A stretch of 64,000 bases of DNA from NCBI RefSeq assembly GCF_013334205.1, contig NZ_CP054424.1, positions 3,492,001 through 3,556,000 on the forward strand, written 5' to 3'. Source of the DNA: Rhodoferax sp. BAB1. Lineage in GTDB: Bacteria; Pseudomonadota; Gammaproteobacteria; Burkholderiales; Burkholderiaceae_C. Below the pieces are notes generated by a model, which saw only the letters and a list, made by a program, of their open reading frames with translations, was not told the DNA's origin and searched no databases. A program made the position numbers and the translations under genes. Each line of letters opens with the position of its first letter. The first letter of the stretch is position 1. Below, one piece after another: positions 27,543 to 38,129 of the stretch.

Positions 27543-30311
27543 TCAGGGCGAGGCGCCGAACACGGCCGACCACAGCGCCAGCACGGCGGCGCACTCCCGG
27601 GCCATGACGCCGGTTTCGACCTGGGTCGGTTCCTCGTTCAGGCGCGCGCGGTGCTGCACACGACGCAGTTCGCGGTAGGCGTCGGAGGCCGCGCTGCCGA
27701 CCCCGGGGGACAGCAGGCCGGCCGCTTCAGCGGCGCGCAGCAGGGCGATGTTGCCGACATTGGCGACCAGCTCGGGGTGGTCGGCCGACGCTGACAGCAC
27801 CAGGTACTGCACGGCGAATTCGGCGTCGACCATGCCGCCCGGGCTGTGCTTGACGTCGAACTGCTCGCTGCGCACCGGATGCGCCTGCCGCACCTTGTCG
27901 CGCATGGCGACGATCTCCTGGCGCAAGGCCTGCGCGTCACGCGGCGCGGAGATCACGGCCTGGCGCACGGCATCGAAGCGCTGCTGCAGATCGGCGCTGC
28001 CGAGCACGAAACGCGCACGTGTCATGGCCTGGTGTTCCCAGGTCCAGGCGGTGTTGCTGCCGCGCTGCTGCTGGTAGTTGGCGTAGGCCTCGAAGGTGGT
28101 GATCAGCAGGCCGGAACTGCCATTGGGGCGCAGCGCGGTGTCGATCTCGTAGAGATCGCCTTCGCTGGTCTTGACGGTCAGCCAGTTGATCAGCTTGCGC
28201 ACCAGCAGGGCATAGACCTCGGGGGCGTCCTCGTGCTCGTCCTCGTAGACGAAGACGATGTCCAGGTCGCTGCCGTAGCCCAGTTCCTTGCCGCCCAGCT
28301 TGCCGTAGCCGATGATGGCGAACTGCGGTTCCTCGCGGTGCTTTTTCTTCAGACGGGTCCAGCACCAGCGTGTGGTGATGCGCAGCACGGCGTCGGCCAG
28401 GGCCGATAGGTCGTCGGCCACCTGCTCCACGGTCAGCACGCTCTCGACATCGCGCGCCAAGGTGCGGAACACCTCGGCATGGTGGGCGCGGCGCAGCAGG
28501 TTGAGCAGCGATTCCTCATCGTCGTCGCCTGCGGCTGCCAGGGCCTTCTGACGTGCGTCGAGTTCGGCTTCGAAGGCGGCCGGGTCGAAGCGCTCGTCCA
28601 TCATGGTGCGGCTGGCCAGCTCGTCGATCACACCCGGGTGCTGCAGCAGGTAGCGCGCCGGCCAGCGCGCCGCGCCCAGCAGGCGGAGCAGGCGCTCGTG
28701 CACGGCGGGGCGTTCCAGCAGCATGGCCAGGTAGCTCTCGCGCCGCAGCAGCGGCTCCATCCAGTCCACCAGGCGGCTGGCCGCCTCGTCGCTGGCGCGA
28801 CCCTCGCGCAGCCAGTCGGCCGTGCGCGCCACCAGCCGGATCAGGCGGGCGCGGGATTCCTCCTTGAGCGCCAGCACCCGCGGGTGCTGACGCCAGGCGC
28901 TCAGGCGGGCGCCGAATTGCGGCGGCAGCTGTTCCAGCAGGGCGTCGAAATCCGGAGTGGCGGGGGCACCGTTGCCGCTCTTGCCATTGCCGTTGTTGCA
29001 GCCCTTGCATTCCTTCTGGCCGCCGAGCAGGATGTCGAACTCCTGCGCCACGACTTCCCGGTGGGCGTCGAGCTGGGTCAGGAAACGGCAGATGTCGGGG
29101 TAGCCCATGCTGCGGGCGATCCAGTCCAGGTCTTCGTCGCGTGTGGGCAGCACATGGGTCTGCTGGTCGTCCAGGTACTGGATGCGGTGCTCGACGCGGC
29201 GCAGGAATTCATAGGCCTGGGCCAGCGCCTCGGCCGTGGCGGCCGGCATGAGGCCGGCCTTGACCAGGCGCTTCAGGGCATCCAGCGTGGGGCGTGTGCG
29301 CAGTTCGGGGAACTGGCCGCCGCGCACCACCTGCAGCAGCTGCACGGTGAATTCGATCTCACGGATGCCGCCGCGCGAGAGCTTGACGTCGTTGCTGCGC
29401 TCGGGGTGGCCGGCACTGCGCTTGGCCGCGTGCTCGCGGATCTGCCGGTGCAGCACGCGCAGCGAATCGAAGACGTTGTAGTCCAGATAACGGCGGAACA
29501 CGAAAGGGACGACGAGGTTGCGCAGCTGCATGACCGAGCCATCCTGCAACTGGCGCTTGGGCGCCACGATGCGGCTCTTGAGCCAGGCGAAACGCTCCCA
29601 CTCGCGCCCCTGCACGTGGAAATACTCTTCCAGTGCCCCCAGCGAGACGGCCGGCGGTCCCGAGTTGCCATTGGGCCGCAGCGCCAGGTCGACACGGAAC
29701 ACGAAACCGTGTTCGGTGGTGTCGCCCAGCAGGTTGTAGATGGCGCGCACCGCCTTGGCGAAGTATTCGTGGTTGGAGATGCGGTTGCGGCCCTCACTGT
29801 TGCCCGCGGTGTCGCCGTCCTGGTCGTAGACATAGATCAGGTCGATGTCGCTGGAGACATTGAGTTCGCGGGCGCCGAGCTTGCCCATGCCCACCACCCA
29901 GAACAGCGCGCGCGTGCTGGCCGGCGTCAGGGGCATGCCATGGCTCTCGTCCAGGGTCTGCATGACCTCGGTGCAGGCGACGTCGAGCGCAAACTCGGCC
30001 AGTTCCGTCATGCTGGCGGTGACGTCGTGCAAGGGGGCCTGCTGTTCGCAGTCGAGCACGACCAGGCGCTCCATGACCAGCTGGCGGACGACACGCAGGG
30101 CCGCCGCGCAGTCGGTCCCGCTGCTGCGCAGGGTGGCATACAGCTGCTGGAGTGCCTGCGGACCGGGCCGCCCGGGGGGCAGTTGCGGCAACAGGTCGGC
30201 GTGACGGCGCCGTATGCGCTGGACGAAACGGGAATGGTCGGCGGGGACGGCGGCTGTCGCCGGTGCGGTGGCCGCGTCCGGCATCAGGCTGCAGGCATCG
30301 TTGCGGGTCAT
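27543..30311 (-). CDS. glnE: Bifunctional glutamine synthetase adenylyltransferase/deadenylase
   Basis: 922-residue regulator that adenylylates and deadenylylates glutamine synthetase in response to nitrogen status through PII. Two nucleotidyltransferase domains are seen: the N-terminal one with GKLGARELNVSSDIDLIYVYD and the C-terminal one with GKLGGKELGYGSDLDIVFVYE (each an Asp-x-Asp motif). Between them is a linker with an uncommon C435-K-G-C438 followed by Asn/Gly-rich residues. ATG at 30311 (MTRNDACS) starts 28 bases from the divergent yhdP; a longer open frame upstream is antisense to yhdP and unrelated. Confidence 0.96.
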   Translation of the reverse strand: MTRNDACSLMPDAATAPATAAVPADHSRFVQRIRRRHADLLPQLPPGRPGPQALQQLYATLRSSGTDCAAALRVVRQLVMERLVVLDCEQQAPLHDVTASMTELAEFALDVACTEVMQTLDESHGMPLTPASTRALFWVVGMGKLGARELNVSSDIDLIYVYDQDGDTAGNSEGRNRISNHEYFAKAVRAIYNLLGDTTEHGFVFRVDLALRPNGNSGPPAVSLGALEEYFHVQGREWERFAWLKSRIVAPKRQLQDGSVMQLRNLVVPFVFRRYLDYNVFDSLRVLHRQIREHAAKRSAGHPERSNDVKLSRGGIREIEFTVQLLQVVRGGQFPELRTRPTLDALKRLVKAGLMPAATAEALAQAYEFLRRVEHRIQYLDDQQTHVLPTRDEDLDWIARSMGYPDICRFLTQLDAHREVVAQEFDILLGGQKECKGCNNGNGKSGNGAPATPDFDALLEQLPPQFGARLSAWRQHPRVLALKEESRARLIRLVARTADWLREGRASDEAASRLVDWMEPLLRRESYLAMLLERPAVHERLLRLLGAARWPARYLLQHPGVIDELASRTMMDERFDPAAFEAELDARQKALAAAGDDDEESLLNLLRRAHHAEVFRTLARDVESVLTVEQVADDLSALADAVLRITTRWCWTRLKKKHREEPQFAIIGYGKLGGKELGYGSDLDIVFVYEDEHEDAPEVYALLVRKLINWLTVKTSEGDLYEIDTALRPNGSSGLLITTFEAYANYQQQRGSNTAWTWEHQAMTRARFVLGSADLQQRFDAVRQAVISAPRDAQALRQEIVAMRDKVRQAHPVRSEQFDVKHSPGGMVDAEFAVQYLVLSASADHPELVANVGNIALLRAAEAAGLLSPGVGSAASDAYRELRRVQHRARLNEEPTQVETGVMARECAAVLALWSAVFGASP

Positions 30312-30339
30312 AATTCCTGTCGAGTTCTCGATCTGCAAA

Positions 30340-33300
30340 ATGGTTACCCTGCCGCTCCGCCCGTCCCTGCCGCTCAAAGTCCTGACGATTTCGACGCGCG
30401 CTCTGCTGTGGCTGATTCTTTTGGCCTGGCTGGTTTTCGGCGCCGCCTGGGCGACGCTGCACTTGGTCATTGTGCCGCGAATCGGCGAGCTGCGCCCGGA
30501 ACTGGAAACCCGGGCCAGCCAGGCCCTGGGGGTGCCGGTGCGCATCGGGGCCATCGTGGCGCATGACAACAGCCTGTTCCCCTCTTTCGAGCTGAGCGAT
30601 GTGCAACTGCTGGATCCCGATGGCCGTGCGGCACTGCAGCTGCCGCGTGTGCGGGTCACACTCTCGCCGCGCTCGCTCTGGAACCTGGGCTTCGAACAAC
30701 TCACCATCGAGAGTCCCGAGCTGGACGTGCGACGCGCGAAGGACGGCCGCATCTTTGTGGCCGGGATCGAGCTGCCGCAGGGCCAGGACAGCGATGGCAG
30801 CGCGGCCGACTGGGTGTTTTCGCAGACCGAATGGCTGATCCGCGGCGGTCGCGTCCAGTGGCACGACGAACTGCGCGATGCGCCGCCCTTGTTGCTGCAG
30901 GAGGTCGATCTGCGCTTGCAAAACGGCGCGCGCCTGCATGAGCTCCGGCTGGACGCCACGCCGCCCGTGGAGCTGGGTGCCCGCTTCAGCCTGCGCGGGC
31001 GCTTCCGCCAGCCCCTGCTCTTTACCAGCGCCGGTGATTGGCGACGCTGGCAGGGCCAGCTCTACGCCGTGTTCGAGCGCGTGGACATGGCCCAGCTGCG
31101 CCGCCATGTCCCGCTGCAACTGGAGATGGCCGGCGGCAGCGGTGCCCTGCGTGCCTGGGTCGACGTGGACCAGGGGCGCGTCACGGGCGCCATCGCCGAC
31201 GTGGCGCTGCTGCAGCTGGGTCTCAAGCTGGGTCCCGAGCTGCCTGCCCTGGACCTGGCCCGTCTCAGCGGCCGGCTGGGGGGAAGCGTCCGGGACGCCG
31301 GCTACGAGGTCTACACCCAGGGTCTGAAGTTCGACACCACGGATGGGCTGTCCTGGCCGGGAGGCGACCTGCGTATCAGCCTGGACGAGCCGCTCGAGGG
31401 CGTGCTGGCGCGTGGCGAGATCCGCCTCAACGGCATCGACCTGGCCACCGTGGCCCAGCTGGCCCAGCGCCTGCCGCTGGAGCAGCGCGTGCACCGGGCT
31501 TTGCAGCTCTACGCGCCCAAGGGCCGGGTCGAGCAGTTGCTGGCGCGCTGGCAGGGACCCTGGGCCGCGCCGGAGCGTTTCGATGCCCGCGGCCGCCTGA
31601 CCCAGTTGGAGGTCGCCTCGCGCCCGCAACTGCAGCCGCTGGCCGAAGGCGAGCCGCCAGCGGGGAGCGTCGGGTCGCCCGGGGTGCGCGGCCTGACGGT
31701 CGAGTTCGACCTGACCCAGGACGGCGGCCGTGCCAGTGTGCTCGTGCAGCAGGGTCATCTGGAATTGCCCGGCATCTTCGAGCAGCCACGCATCGCCCTG
31801 GACCAGCTCGCCGCCGAACTGCAGTGGCGGCTGCAGGGCGGTCTGACCAGCCTGCAGATCAACAACGCACGTTTTGCCAATGCCGAGGCCCAGGGTGAAT
31901 TCCAGCTCAAGTGGCAGACCGGAACAGCCCAGGCGCGCCTGCCCGGGGTGCTGGACCTGCAGGGCAGCCTGAGCCGTGCGGAGCTGTCGGCTCTGCACCG
32001 CTACCTGCCACAGGCCATCAAGCCTGAGGTGCGCGACTACCTGCGTCTGGCCCTGCCCCAGGGCTGGGCTGGCGGTGCGCGTTTCCGGGTCAAGGGCGAT
32101 CTCGCCGATTTCCCCTTCCGCCAGCCGGGGCAGGGCGAGTTCCGCATCACGGCCAGCGTGCACGACACGCATTTCGTCTACGTGCCGGCCGGCCTGCAGC
32201 CGACCGGGCAGAAGCCGTGGCCGGCGCTGACCGAGTTGCGCGGCGACCTGCTGCTCGACCAAACGAGCCTGCAGTTGCGCAACGTCAGTGCGCGTCTGGA
32301 CGGCGCATCGCAGTTGCGCATCAGCCAGGGCGAGGCCCGCATCCCGGACATGGGGCGGGATGCACGGGTGCAGACCAGCCTGCAACTCGCGGGCCCGCTG
32401 GACGAACTGCTGCGTGGCCTCATCATCGCCTCGCCGCTGGACGCCATGCTGGGGGGGTGCTGGGCAAGGCCCGTGCCCTGGGCAACGCCGACGTGCAACT
32501 CAAGCTGGACCTGCCGCTGCAGCAGCTCGAGCGCTCGGCCGTGTCGGGCCAGATCAAGCTGGCCGGCAACGAGCTGCAGCTGGCGCAGGCCCTGCCGCGC
32601 CTGACGCGCGCGCGCGGCACGGTGCATTTCAGCGAGCGCGGCTTTGCCCTGGCCGGTGTGCAGGGGCGTTTGCTGGGCGGTGAGGTGCGTGCCGAAGGCG
32701 GCACGATGTCCCTGCCGGGCGCCGCGGCCGAGGCCGTGCCCCGGCTGCGGGTGCAGGGAACCTTGACAGCCCAGGGCCTGCGCCAGGAGAGCCGGCTGGC
32801 CGGCATGGCCCAGCAGATGAGCGGCAGCACGGCGTACACGGCCGAATTCGGCCTGCGCCAGGGGGTGCCCGAGTTCCAGTTCTCTTCCAGCCTGCAGGGC
32901 CTGGCGCTGAACCTGCCGGCGCCGCTGCGCAAGCCGGCCGAGGCGACCTTGCCCCTGCGCTTGCAGGCGGCGCTGATGAGCGCCGAGCCGGGTGGCGATG
33001 CCGCGTCCGACGGGCCGCGCCAGGATCTGCTGCGTTTCGACCTGGGCGATCTGGTCGCGCTGCGTTATGTGCGTGAACACGGCAAGGGGGCGGTACAGGT
33101 CCTGCGCGGCACCATCGGTGTCGGCCTGCCCGCCGGCGAGAGCCTGCCCATGCCGGACGTCGGCGTGGTGGCCAGCGTGCAGTTCGATGAACTGGACCTA
33201 GATGCCTGGCGCAAGGCGACGGCTACCCCCGCTGCGCCCGCGCCAGTGGCGCCCGGCGCTGCCAGCGACCCGCCCGTGCTGACGGTGCTGCGCGATTACC

Positions 33301-34487
33301 TGCCCACCCACCTGATCGTGCAGGGCGACACCTTGCAGACCGGCGGCCAGACCTTCCACCAGCTGATTGCCGGTGGCACGCGCGAGGACCACACCTGGCG
33401 CGTCAATCTGGATGCGCGCGAACTCAGCGGCTACCTGGAGTACCGCATGCCCGTCCAGATCGGCGCCGGCAGTGTCTACGCGCGCCTGGCGCGCCTGGTG
33501 CTGGCGCAGGACAATGCCCGCGGGGTCGAGCAGTTGCTGGATAAGCAGCCGGTCGGCATCCCGGCGCTGGACGTGGTGATCGACAGCCTGGAGCTGCGCG
33601 GCAAGAATCTGGGGCGGGTCGAGATCGAGGCCGTCAACCGCGGCCTGGCGCGGCGCGATGAGGGCGCGCGCGAATGGCGGCTGAGCCGGCTGCGCATCAG
33701 CATGCCCGAGGCCGAGTTCACCGCCAGCGGCAACTGGGCCGTCTACCAGGAGGCCGGCGAGCCGACGGGCCGTGTGACCCTGCCGCGCGCGCCTGCGACG
33801 GGCGCGCCGCGGGGCGAACGGCGCCGCACCGTCATGAACTTCAGGATCGACGTGGCCGATGCCGGCGGCCTGCTCAGTCGCCTGGGCATGCCCGGCCTGA
33901 TCCGTGCCGGCAAGGGCGTCATGGAGGGCCAGGCCAGCTGGATCGGCTCGCCCATGGGTCTGGACTACCCGAGCCTGGGCGGCAGCTTCAACGTCAACAT
34001 CGAGCGCGGCCAGTTCCTCAAGGCCGACCCCGGCATCGCCAAGTTGCTGGGGGTGCTCAGCCTGCAATCCCTGCCGCGCCGCCTCACGCTGGACTTCCGC
34101 GATGTCTTCACCGAGGGCTTCGCCTTCGACTTCGTGCGCGGCGACGTCCAGGTCGAGCAGGGCATGGCCAGCACCAACAACCTGCAGATGAAGGGCGTGA
34201 ATGCCGCCGTGCTGATGAGCGGCCAGGCCGATCTGGCGCGCGAGACCCAGGACCTGCGGGTCGTGGTCGTGCCCGAGATCAACGCCGGCACGGCCTCCCT
34301 GATTGCAACGGTCATCAACCCGGCCGTGGGCCTGGGGACCTTCCTGGCCCAGGTGCTGCTGCGCAAGCCGGCCATTGCCGCGGCCACGCAGGAATTCCGC
34401 ATCACCGGCAGCTGGGCCGACCCGCAGATGAACAAGGTCGAGGCGCCGGCGGCGCCCGCCAGCCAGCCGCAGGCGAACACGCCATGA
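30340..34487 (+). pseudogene. yhdP: YhdP family AsmA-like envelope protein, frameshifted at a G run
   Basis: YhdP is a large inner-membrane-anchored periplasmic protein that bridges to the outer membrane for phospholipid transport. The gene begins MVTLPLRPS with one membrane helix (about 20-40) and the usual long beta-rich body. At 32451-32457 there is a run of seven G. Reading through gives LGGCWARP and stops at 32604 (754 residues). Adding one G gives MLGGVLGKARALGNADVQL and runs in frame to 34487, a total of about 1382 residues, normal for the family. So one base is missing here: a real mutation, a phase-variable tract or a sequencing error. The ATGA at 34484 couples it to the next gene. 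Confidence 0.88.
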
Positions 34488-35314
34488 AGCTGGCGGCCAT
34501 CCAGATGGTGTCCGGTGTCGAGCGCGACGCCAACCTGCTGCGCGCGCGTGCGCTGCTCGAGACGGCGGCCAGGCAGGGGGCCGAGCTGGCCGTGCTGCCC
34601 GAATACTTCTGCCTGCTGGGCCGCCATGAGGGCGACAAGCTGGCCTTGCGCGAAACCCCGGGCCAGGGACCGATCCAGGACTTTCTGGCGCAAGCCGCGC
34701 GCGAGCTGCAGCTGTGGATCGTCGGCGGCACCCTGCCGCTGGACGGAGGGGGCCCGACGGGCGATGAAGCGCCGCGTGCCTACAACAGCACCCTGGTCTA
34801 TGCCCCCGATGGCGCACAGGCGGCGCATTACGACAAGATCCACCTGTTCCGTTTCGACAATGGGCGCGAGAGTTACGACGAGGCCCGCACCCTGCGGCCC
34901 GGGAGCCGGCCGGTCACGTTCGAGTTGCCCTCACGCGACGGCCACCGCTGGCGCGTGGGCCTGAGCGTGTGTTACGACCTGCGTTTCCCCGAGCTGTACC
35001 GGGCCTATGCCCAGGCCGGCGCCGAACTGCTGCTGGTGCCCAGTGCCTTCACCCACACCACCGGTCAGGCGCACTGGGAGCTGCTGCTGCGTGCCCGCGC
35101 CGTCGAGAACCTGGCTTTTGTGGCCGCAGCGGCGCAGGGCGGTGTGCACGAGAACGGGCGGCGCACCTGGGGGCACTCCATGCTGGTCGATCCCTGGGGG
35201 CGGGTGCTGGGCGTCCAGCCGGAGGGCGAGGCCGTGGTGCTGGCCGAGCTTGATGCCGCCCTGCTGCACGCATGCCGCCAGCAGCTGCCGGCCCTGGAGC
35301 ACCGCGTCCTGTGA
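34484..35314 (+). CDS. Carbon-nitrogen hydrolase (Nit1/NitFhit-like amidase)
   Basis: 276-residue cytoplasmic amidase of the nitrilase superfamily. The catalytic triad is visible: Glu40 (LPEYF), Lys118 (YDKIHLF) and Cys163 (SVCYDLRFPE). The sequence pattern matches the Nit1/YafV-NadE-less branch that includes deaminated-glutathione amidase; substrate is inferred only. It starts within the yhdP stop (ATGA), a common pairing in betaproteobacteria. The following kinase begins two bases after its stop or overlaps it if GTG 35311 is used. Confidence 0.92.
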   Translation: MKLAAIQMVSGVERDANLLRARALLETAARQGAELAVLPEYFCLLGRHEGDKLALRETPGQGPIQDFLAQAARELQLWIVGGTLPLDGGGPTGDEAPRAYNSTLVYAPDGAQAAHYDKIHLFRFDNGRESYDEARTLRPGSRPVTFELPSRDGHRWRVGLSVCYDLRFPELYRAYAQAGAELLLVPSAFTHTTGQAHWELLLRARAVENLAFVAAAAQGGVHENGRRTWGHSMLVDPWGRVLGVQPEGEAVVLAELDAALLHACRQQLPALEHRVL

Positions 35315-35316
35315 GC

Positions 35317-37311
35317 ATGGCCCCCGTCGAATCCCGCAGGGAGCGCTGGCGCGCCCACGGGCGCCGTCGTGTGCTGTGGTCGGCGCTGGCGGCGCTGGTG
35401 GTGGCGCTGCTGGTCACGCTGGTGTGGCTGGCCGGCCGTTACGAAGCCAGCCAGGTGCAAAGCCGCCTGGAGCGCGACGCCGCCGATGCGGTGAGCGATA
35501 TCCGCTCGCGCCTGACGCGCAACCTGCAGAGCCTGCAGGCCCTGCAGTTCGGTGATCCCCAGCCGGCGACCTGGACGACCGAGGCCACCATCCTGCTGCG
35601 TGAGCGGCGCGAGCTGCTGCGCATCGAATGGCGCGACAGCCAGCACAAGATCCTGGCGCAGGCCGGCACCCCCTACCGCCCGCCGGTGTTCGACCGGCTC
35701 GGTCGCGACAGCGTGCAGTCCGAGGTGAACCAGGCCTGCAATGCGGCGCGGCGCATCAGCGGGCCTGCCTATTCCACAAGTTATTTCGTGCCCATGACCG
35801 ACGGCCTGGGGCTGGAGGTCATGGAGACCTGCCTGCCACTGGCCAGCGCCGGCGTGGTGATGGGCTACCTGGTGGCCACCTATTCGCTGCAGGACCTGCT
35901 GGACGACCTGGCACGCCAGCTCACGCGCAGTCACGAAGTCTCCTTCACCGAAGGCGACGGCACGCGCCTGGCCATCCGGGGCACGGCACGCCGCAGCAGC
36001 CGGGTCTTCTCGGCCCAGCAGCTGCTGGACCTGCCCGGCACGACCCTGGTGCTGCGCATGGACAGCTGGCGCGGCGCACCCGAACTGTTCCCCAATGTGC
36101 TCACCGCCCTGGTCACGGCCATGTCGATCGCCCTGGTGTCCATCCTGCTGCTGCTGGGCAAGGACATGCGCCGGCGCCTGAAGGCCGAGAGCGACCTGGC
36201 CGATGCGCTGGCCTTTCGCAAGGCCATGGAGGACTCGCTGGTCACCGGCCTGCGCGCGCGTGACCTGCAGGGCCGCATCACCTACGTCAACCCGGCCTTC
36301 TGCCAGATGGTGGGTTTCAGCGCCGAGGAGCTCATGGGCCAGAGCGACCAGGCGCCCTACTGGCCGCCCGAGCTGGCCGAGGAGTACAAGAAGCGCCAGG
36401 AGATCCGGCTGGCCGGCAACGTGCCGCCACGCGAGGGTTTCGAGTCGGTGTTCATGCACAAGGACGGCACGCGTTTTCCGGTGCTTATCATCGAGGCCCC
36501 GCTGATCAACGCGCAGAACGTGCAGACCGGCTGGATGAGCGCCTTCCTCGACATCCGCGAGCAGCGACGCGTGGAAGAGCTGTCGCGCGCCAGCCAGGAA
36601 CGGCTGCAGGCCACGGCCCGCCTGGCCATGGTGGGCGAGATGGCCTCGCTGCTGAGCCACGAACTCAACCAGCCGCTGGCGGCGATGTCCAGTTACGCCA
36701 CGGGGACCCTCAACCTGCTGCACCAGGGCGCCCACACGCCGGCCGACATCGAGCTGGCGATGCGGCGTATCGCCGAGCAGGCCGAGCGCGCCGGCAAGGT
36801 CATCAAGAGCGTGCACGACTTCGTGCGCCGGCGCGACCAGGCGCGCGAAGCGGTCGCGCCGCAGGTCCTGCTCGACGCCATCCTGCCCCTGGTCAACCTG
36901 CAGGCGCGCAAGCTCGGTGTGCAGGTGCAGCTGCGCCTGGAGCCTGGCCTGCCACGGGTGCTGTGCGACCGCACCATGGTCGAGCAGGTGCTGCTCAATC
37001 TGGCGCGCAACGGCATGCAGGCCATGGACCGGCCCGAGATCCGCCGGCGCCTCTTGCAGCTGGGTGTCAGGCGTTCGCCGGCCGACGCGCGCTGGATCGA
37101 GTTTTCCGTCACCGACGTCGGGCCCGGCATCGCCCCCGAGGTGGCGCAGCAGCTGTTCACGCCCTTCTTCACCACCAAGGCCGAAGGCATGGGCCTGGGC
37201 CTGAGCCTGTGTCGTACCGTGATCGAGCAGCATGGCGGCACGCTGGCCTTCGAGCCGAACCGGCCCCAGGGCACGGTCTTCAGCTTCACGCTGCCGGCCG
37301 GCCTGTCCTGA
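35317..37311 (+). CDS. PAS-domain sensor histidine kinase
   Basis: 664-residue membrane kinase. A transmembrane segment lies near residues 18-38, then a periplasmic domain (about 40-265), a second helix (VLTALVTAMSIALVSILLLLG), a PAS domain (about 305-420, with VNPAFCQMVGFSAEEL and FLDIREQRRVEEL), the H-box LLSHELNQPLAAMSSYA, and an ATPase domain with N-box, DVGPGIAPE and MGLGLSLCRTVIE. The HELNQPL type is shared with DctB/FixL/TodS kinases. ATG at 35317 is used. It lies 21 bases upstream of a FixJ-like regulator, its likely partner. Confidence 0.92.
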   Translation: MAPVESRRERWRAHGRRRVLWSALAALVVALLVTLVWLAGRYEASQVQSRLERDAADAVSDIRSRLTRNLQSLQALQFGDPQPATWTTEATILLRERRELLRIEWRDSQHKILAQAGTPYRPPVFDRLGRDSVQSEVNQACNAARRISGPAYSTSYFVPMTDGLGLEVMETCLPLASAGVVMGYLVATYSLQDLLDDLARQLTRSHEVSFTEGDGTRLAIRGTARRSSRVFSAQQLLDLPGTTLVLRMDSWRGAPELFPNVLTALVTAMSIALVSILLLLGKDMRRRLKAESDLADALAFRKAMEDSLVTGLRARDLQGRITYVNPAFCQMVGFSAEELMGQSDQAPYWPPELAEEYKKRQEIRLAGNVPPREGFESVFMHKDGTRFPVLIIEAPLINAQNVQTGWMSAFLDIREQRRVEELSRASQERLQATARLAMVGEMASLLSHELNQPLAAMSSYATGTLNLLHQGAHTPADIELAMRRIAEQAERAGKVIKSVHDFVRRRDQAREAVAPQVLLDAILPLVNLQARKLGVQVQLRLEPGLPRVLCDRTMVEQVLLNLARNGMQAMDRPEIRRRLLQLGVRRSPADARWIEFSVTDVGPGIAPEVAQQLFTPFFTTKAEGMGLGLSLCRTVIEQHGGTLAFEPNRPQGTVFSFTLPAGLS

Positions 37312-37332
37312 CGGCTGCCTTAACATCACGCC

Positions 37333-37959
37333 ATGCAACCTGTGATCGACGCCTCCGTATACATCGTGGACGATGACGCCAGCGTGCGCGAAGCGCTGGC
37401 CTGGCTGCTGCGCTCGCGCCGCCTGGGCAGCCAGGCGTTCGAGAGTGCCGAAGCCTTTCTCGAGATGATCGAGGGCGCGCATCTGCCGCCGCGCCCGGCC
37501 TGCCTGCTGCTGGACGTGCGCATGCCCGGCATGAGCGGGCTGGCCCTGTTCGACCGCCTGGCCGAGCGCGGCCTGCACCAGGCCCTGCCGGTGATCTTCC
37601 TGACCGGCCATGCCGACGTCCCCACCGCCGTCAATGCCGTCAGGCGTGGCGCATTCGACTTCTGCGAGAAGCCGTTTTCCGACAATGCACTGGTGGACCG
37701 TATCGAGCAGGCACTGGTCCAGTCATCCGGCTTTGTGCAGCTGCAGCTGGCGCGTGAGCGGCTGCGCCAGCGCCTGGCCGAACTGACCGACCGCGAGCGT
37801 GCCGTGATGCAACTGGTGATCGAGGGCCTGCCCAACAAACGCATTGCCGACCAGCTCGACATCAGCGTGCGCACGGTGGAAGTGCACCGTGCGCGGGTCT
37901 TCGACAAGATGGAAGTCAAGTCGGCCGTCGAACTGGCCAACCTCCTGCGCGAAGCCTAG
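37333..37959 (+). CDS. FixJ/TodT-like LuxR-type response regulator
   Basis: 208-residue regulator. The receiver has the acidic cluster VDDDAS, phosphoacceptor Asp61 in LLLDVRMPGMSG, and the KPF loop. The C-terminal LuxR/GerE helix-turn-helix (about 140-205) reads LTDRERAVMQLVIEGLPNK, then IADQLDISVRTVEVHRARV. It directly follows the PAS kinase. Controlled genes and the signal are not evident; no metabolic operon is adjacent besides the nitrilase gene. Confidence 0.94.
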   Translation: MQPVIDASVYIVDDDASVREALAWLLRSRRLGSQAFESAEAFLEMIEGAHLPPRPACLLLDVRMPGMSGLALFDRLAERGLHQALPVIFLTGHADVPTAVNAVRRGAFDFCEKPFSDNALVDRIEQALVQSSGFVQLQLARERLRQRLAELTDRERAVMQLVIEGLPNKRIADQLDISVRTVEVHRARVFDKMEVKSAVELANLLREA

Positions 37960-37964
37960 GCGGC

Positions 37965-38129
37965 TCAGTCCGGCCGTTTCGGCTCGCGCCCCGGCGGCCG
38001 GGTCGGGTCCTCGCCACCGGTCTCAGGCGGCGGCAACTCGCCTTTGCTGCGGCCCGAGAACATGGTCCACCACACGATCAGCACCAGCACAAGCAGGGCA
38101 CCCAGAGCTTCGAGCAAAATCAGCAGCAT
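37965..38129 (-). CDS. Small single-pass membrane protein (54 residues)
   Basis: Begins MLLILLEALGALLVLVLIVWW, one clear hydrophobic helix (residues 2-23), then TMFSGRSKGELPPPETGG and a Pro/Arg-rich hydrophilic tail ending KRPD. It is a short membrane protein of unknown function. Its ATG (38129-38127, minus) shares bases with the mltA ATG (38128-38130, plus): the sequence CATG serves both. Typical membrane-protein composition and normal codon use support it; its small size and lack of a visible upstream ribosome site limit confidence. Confidence 0.62.
   Translation of the reverse strand: MLLILLEALGALLVLVLIVWWTMFSGRSKGELPPPETGGEDPTRPPGREPKRPD

Noticed and set aside
30312..30959. Extension of GlnE upstream of 30311
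   Set aside because: Ser/Arg-rich antisense of yhdP; family similarity begins near the chosen start.
29794..32385. Open frame antisense to glnE/yhdP sequence
   Set aside because: Low-complexity Gln/Ala/Gly/Arg composition; the conserved genes on the correct frames explain the region.
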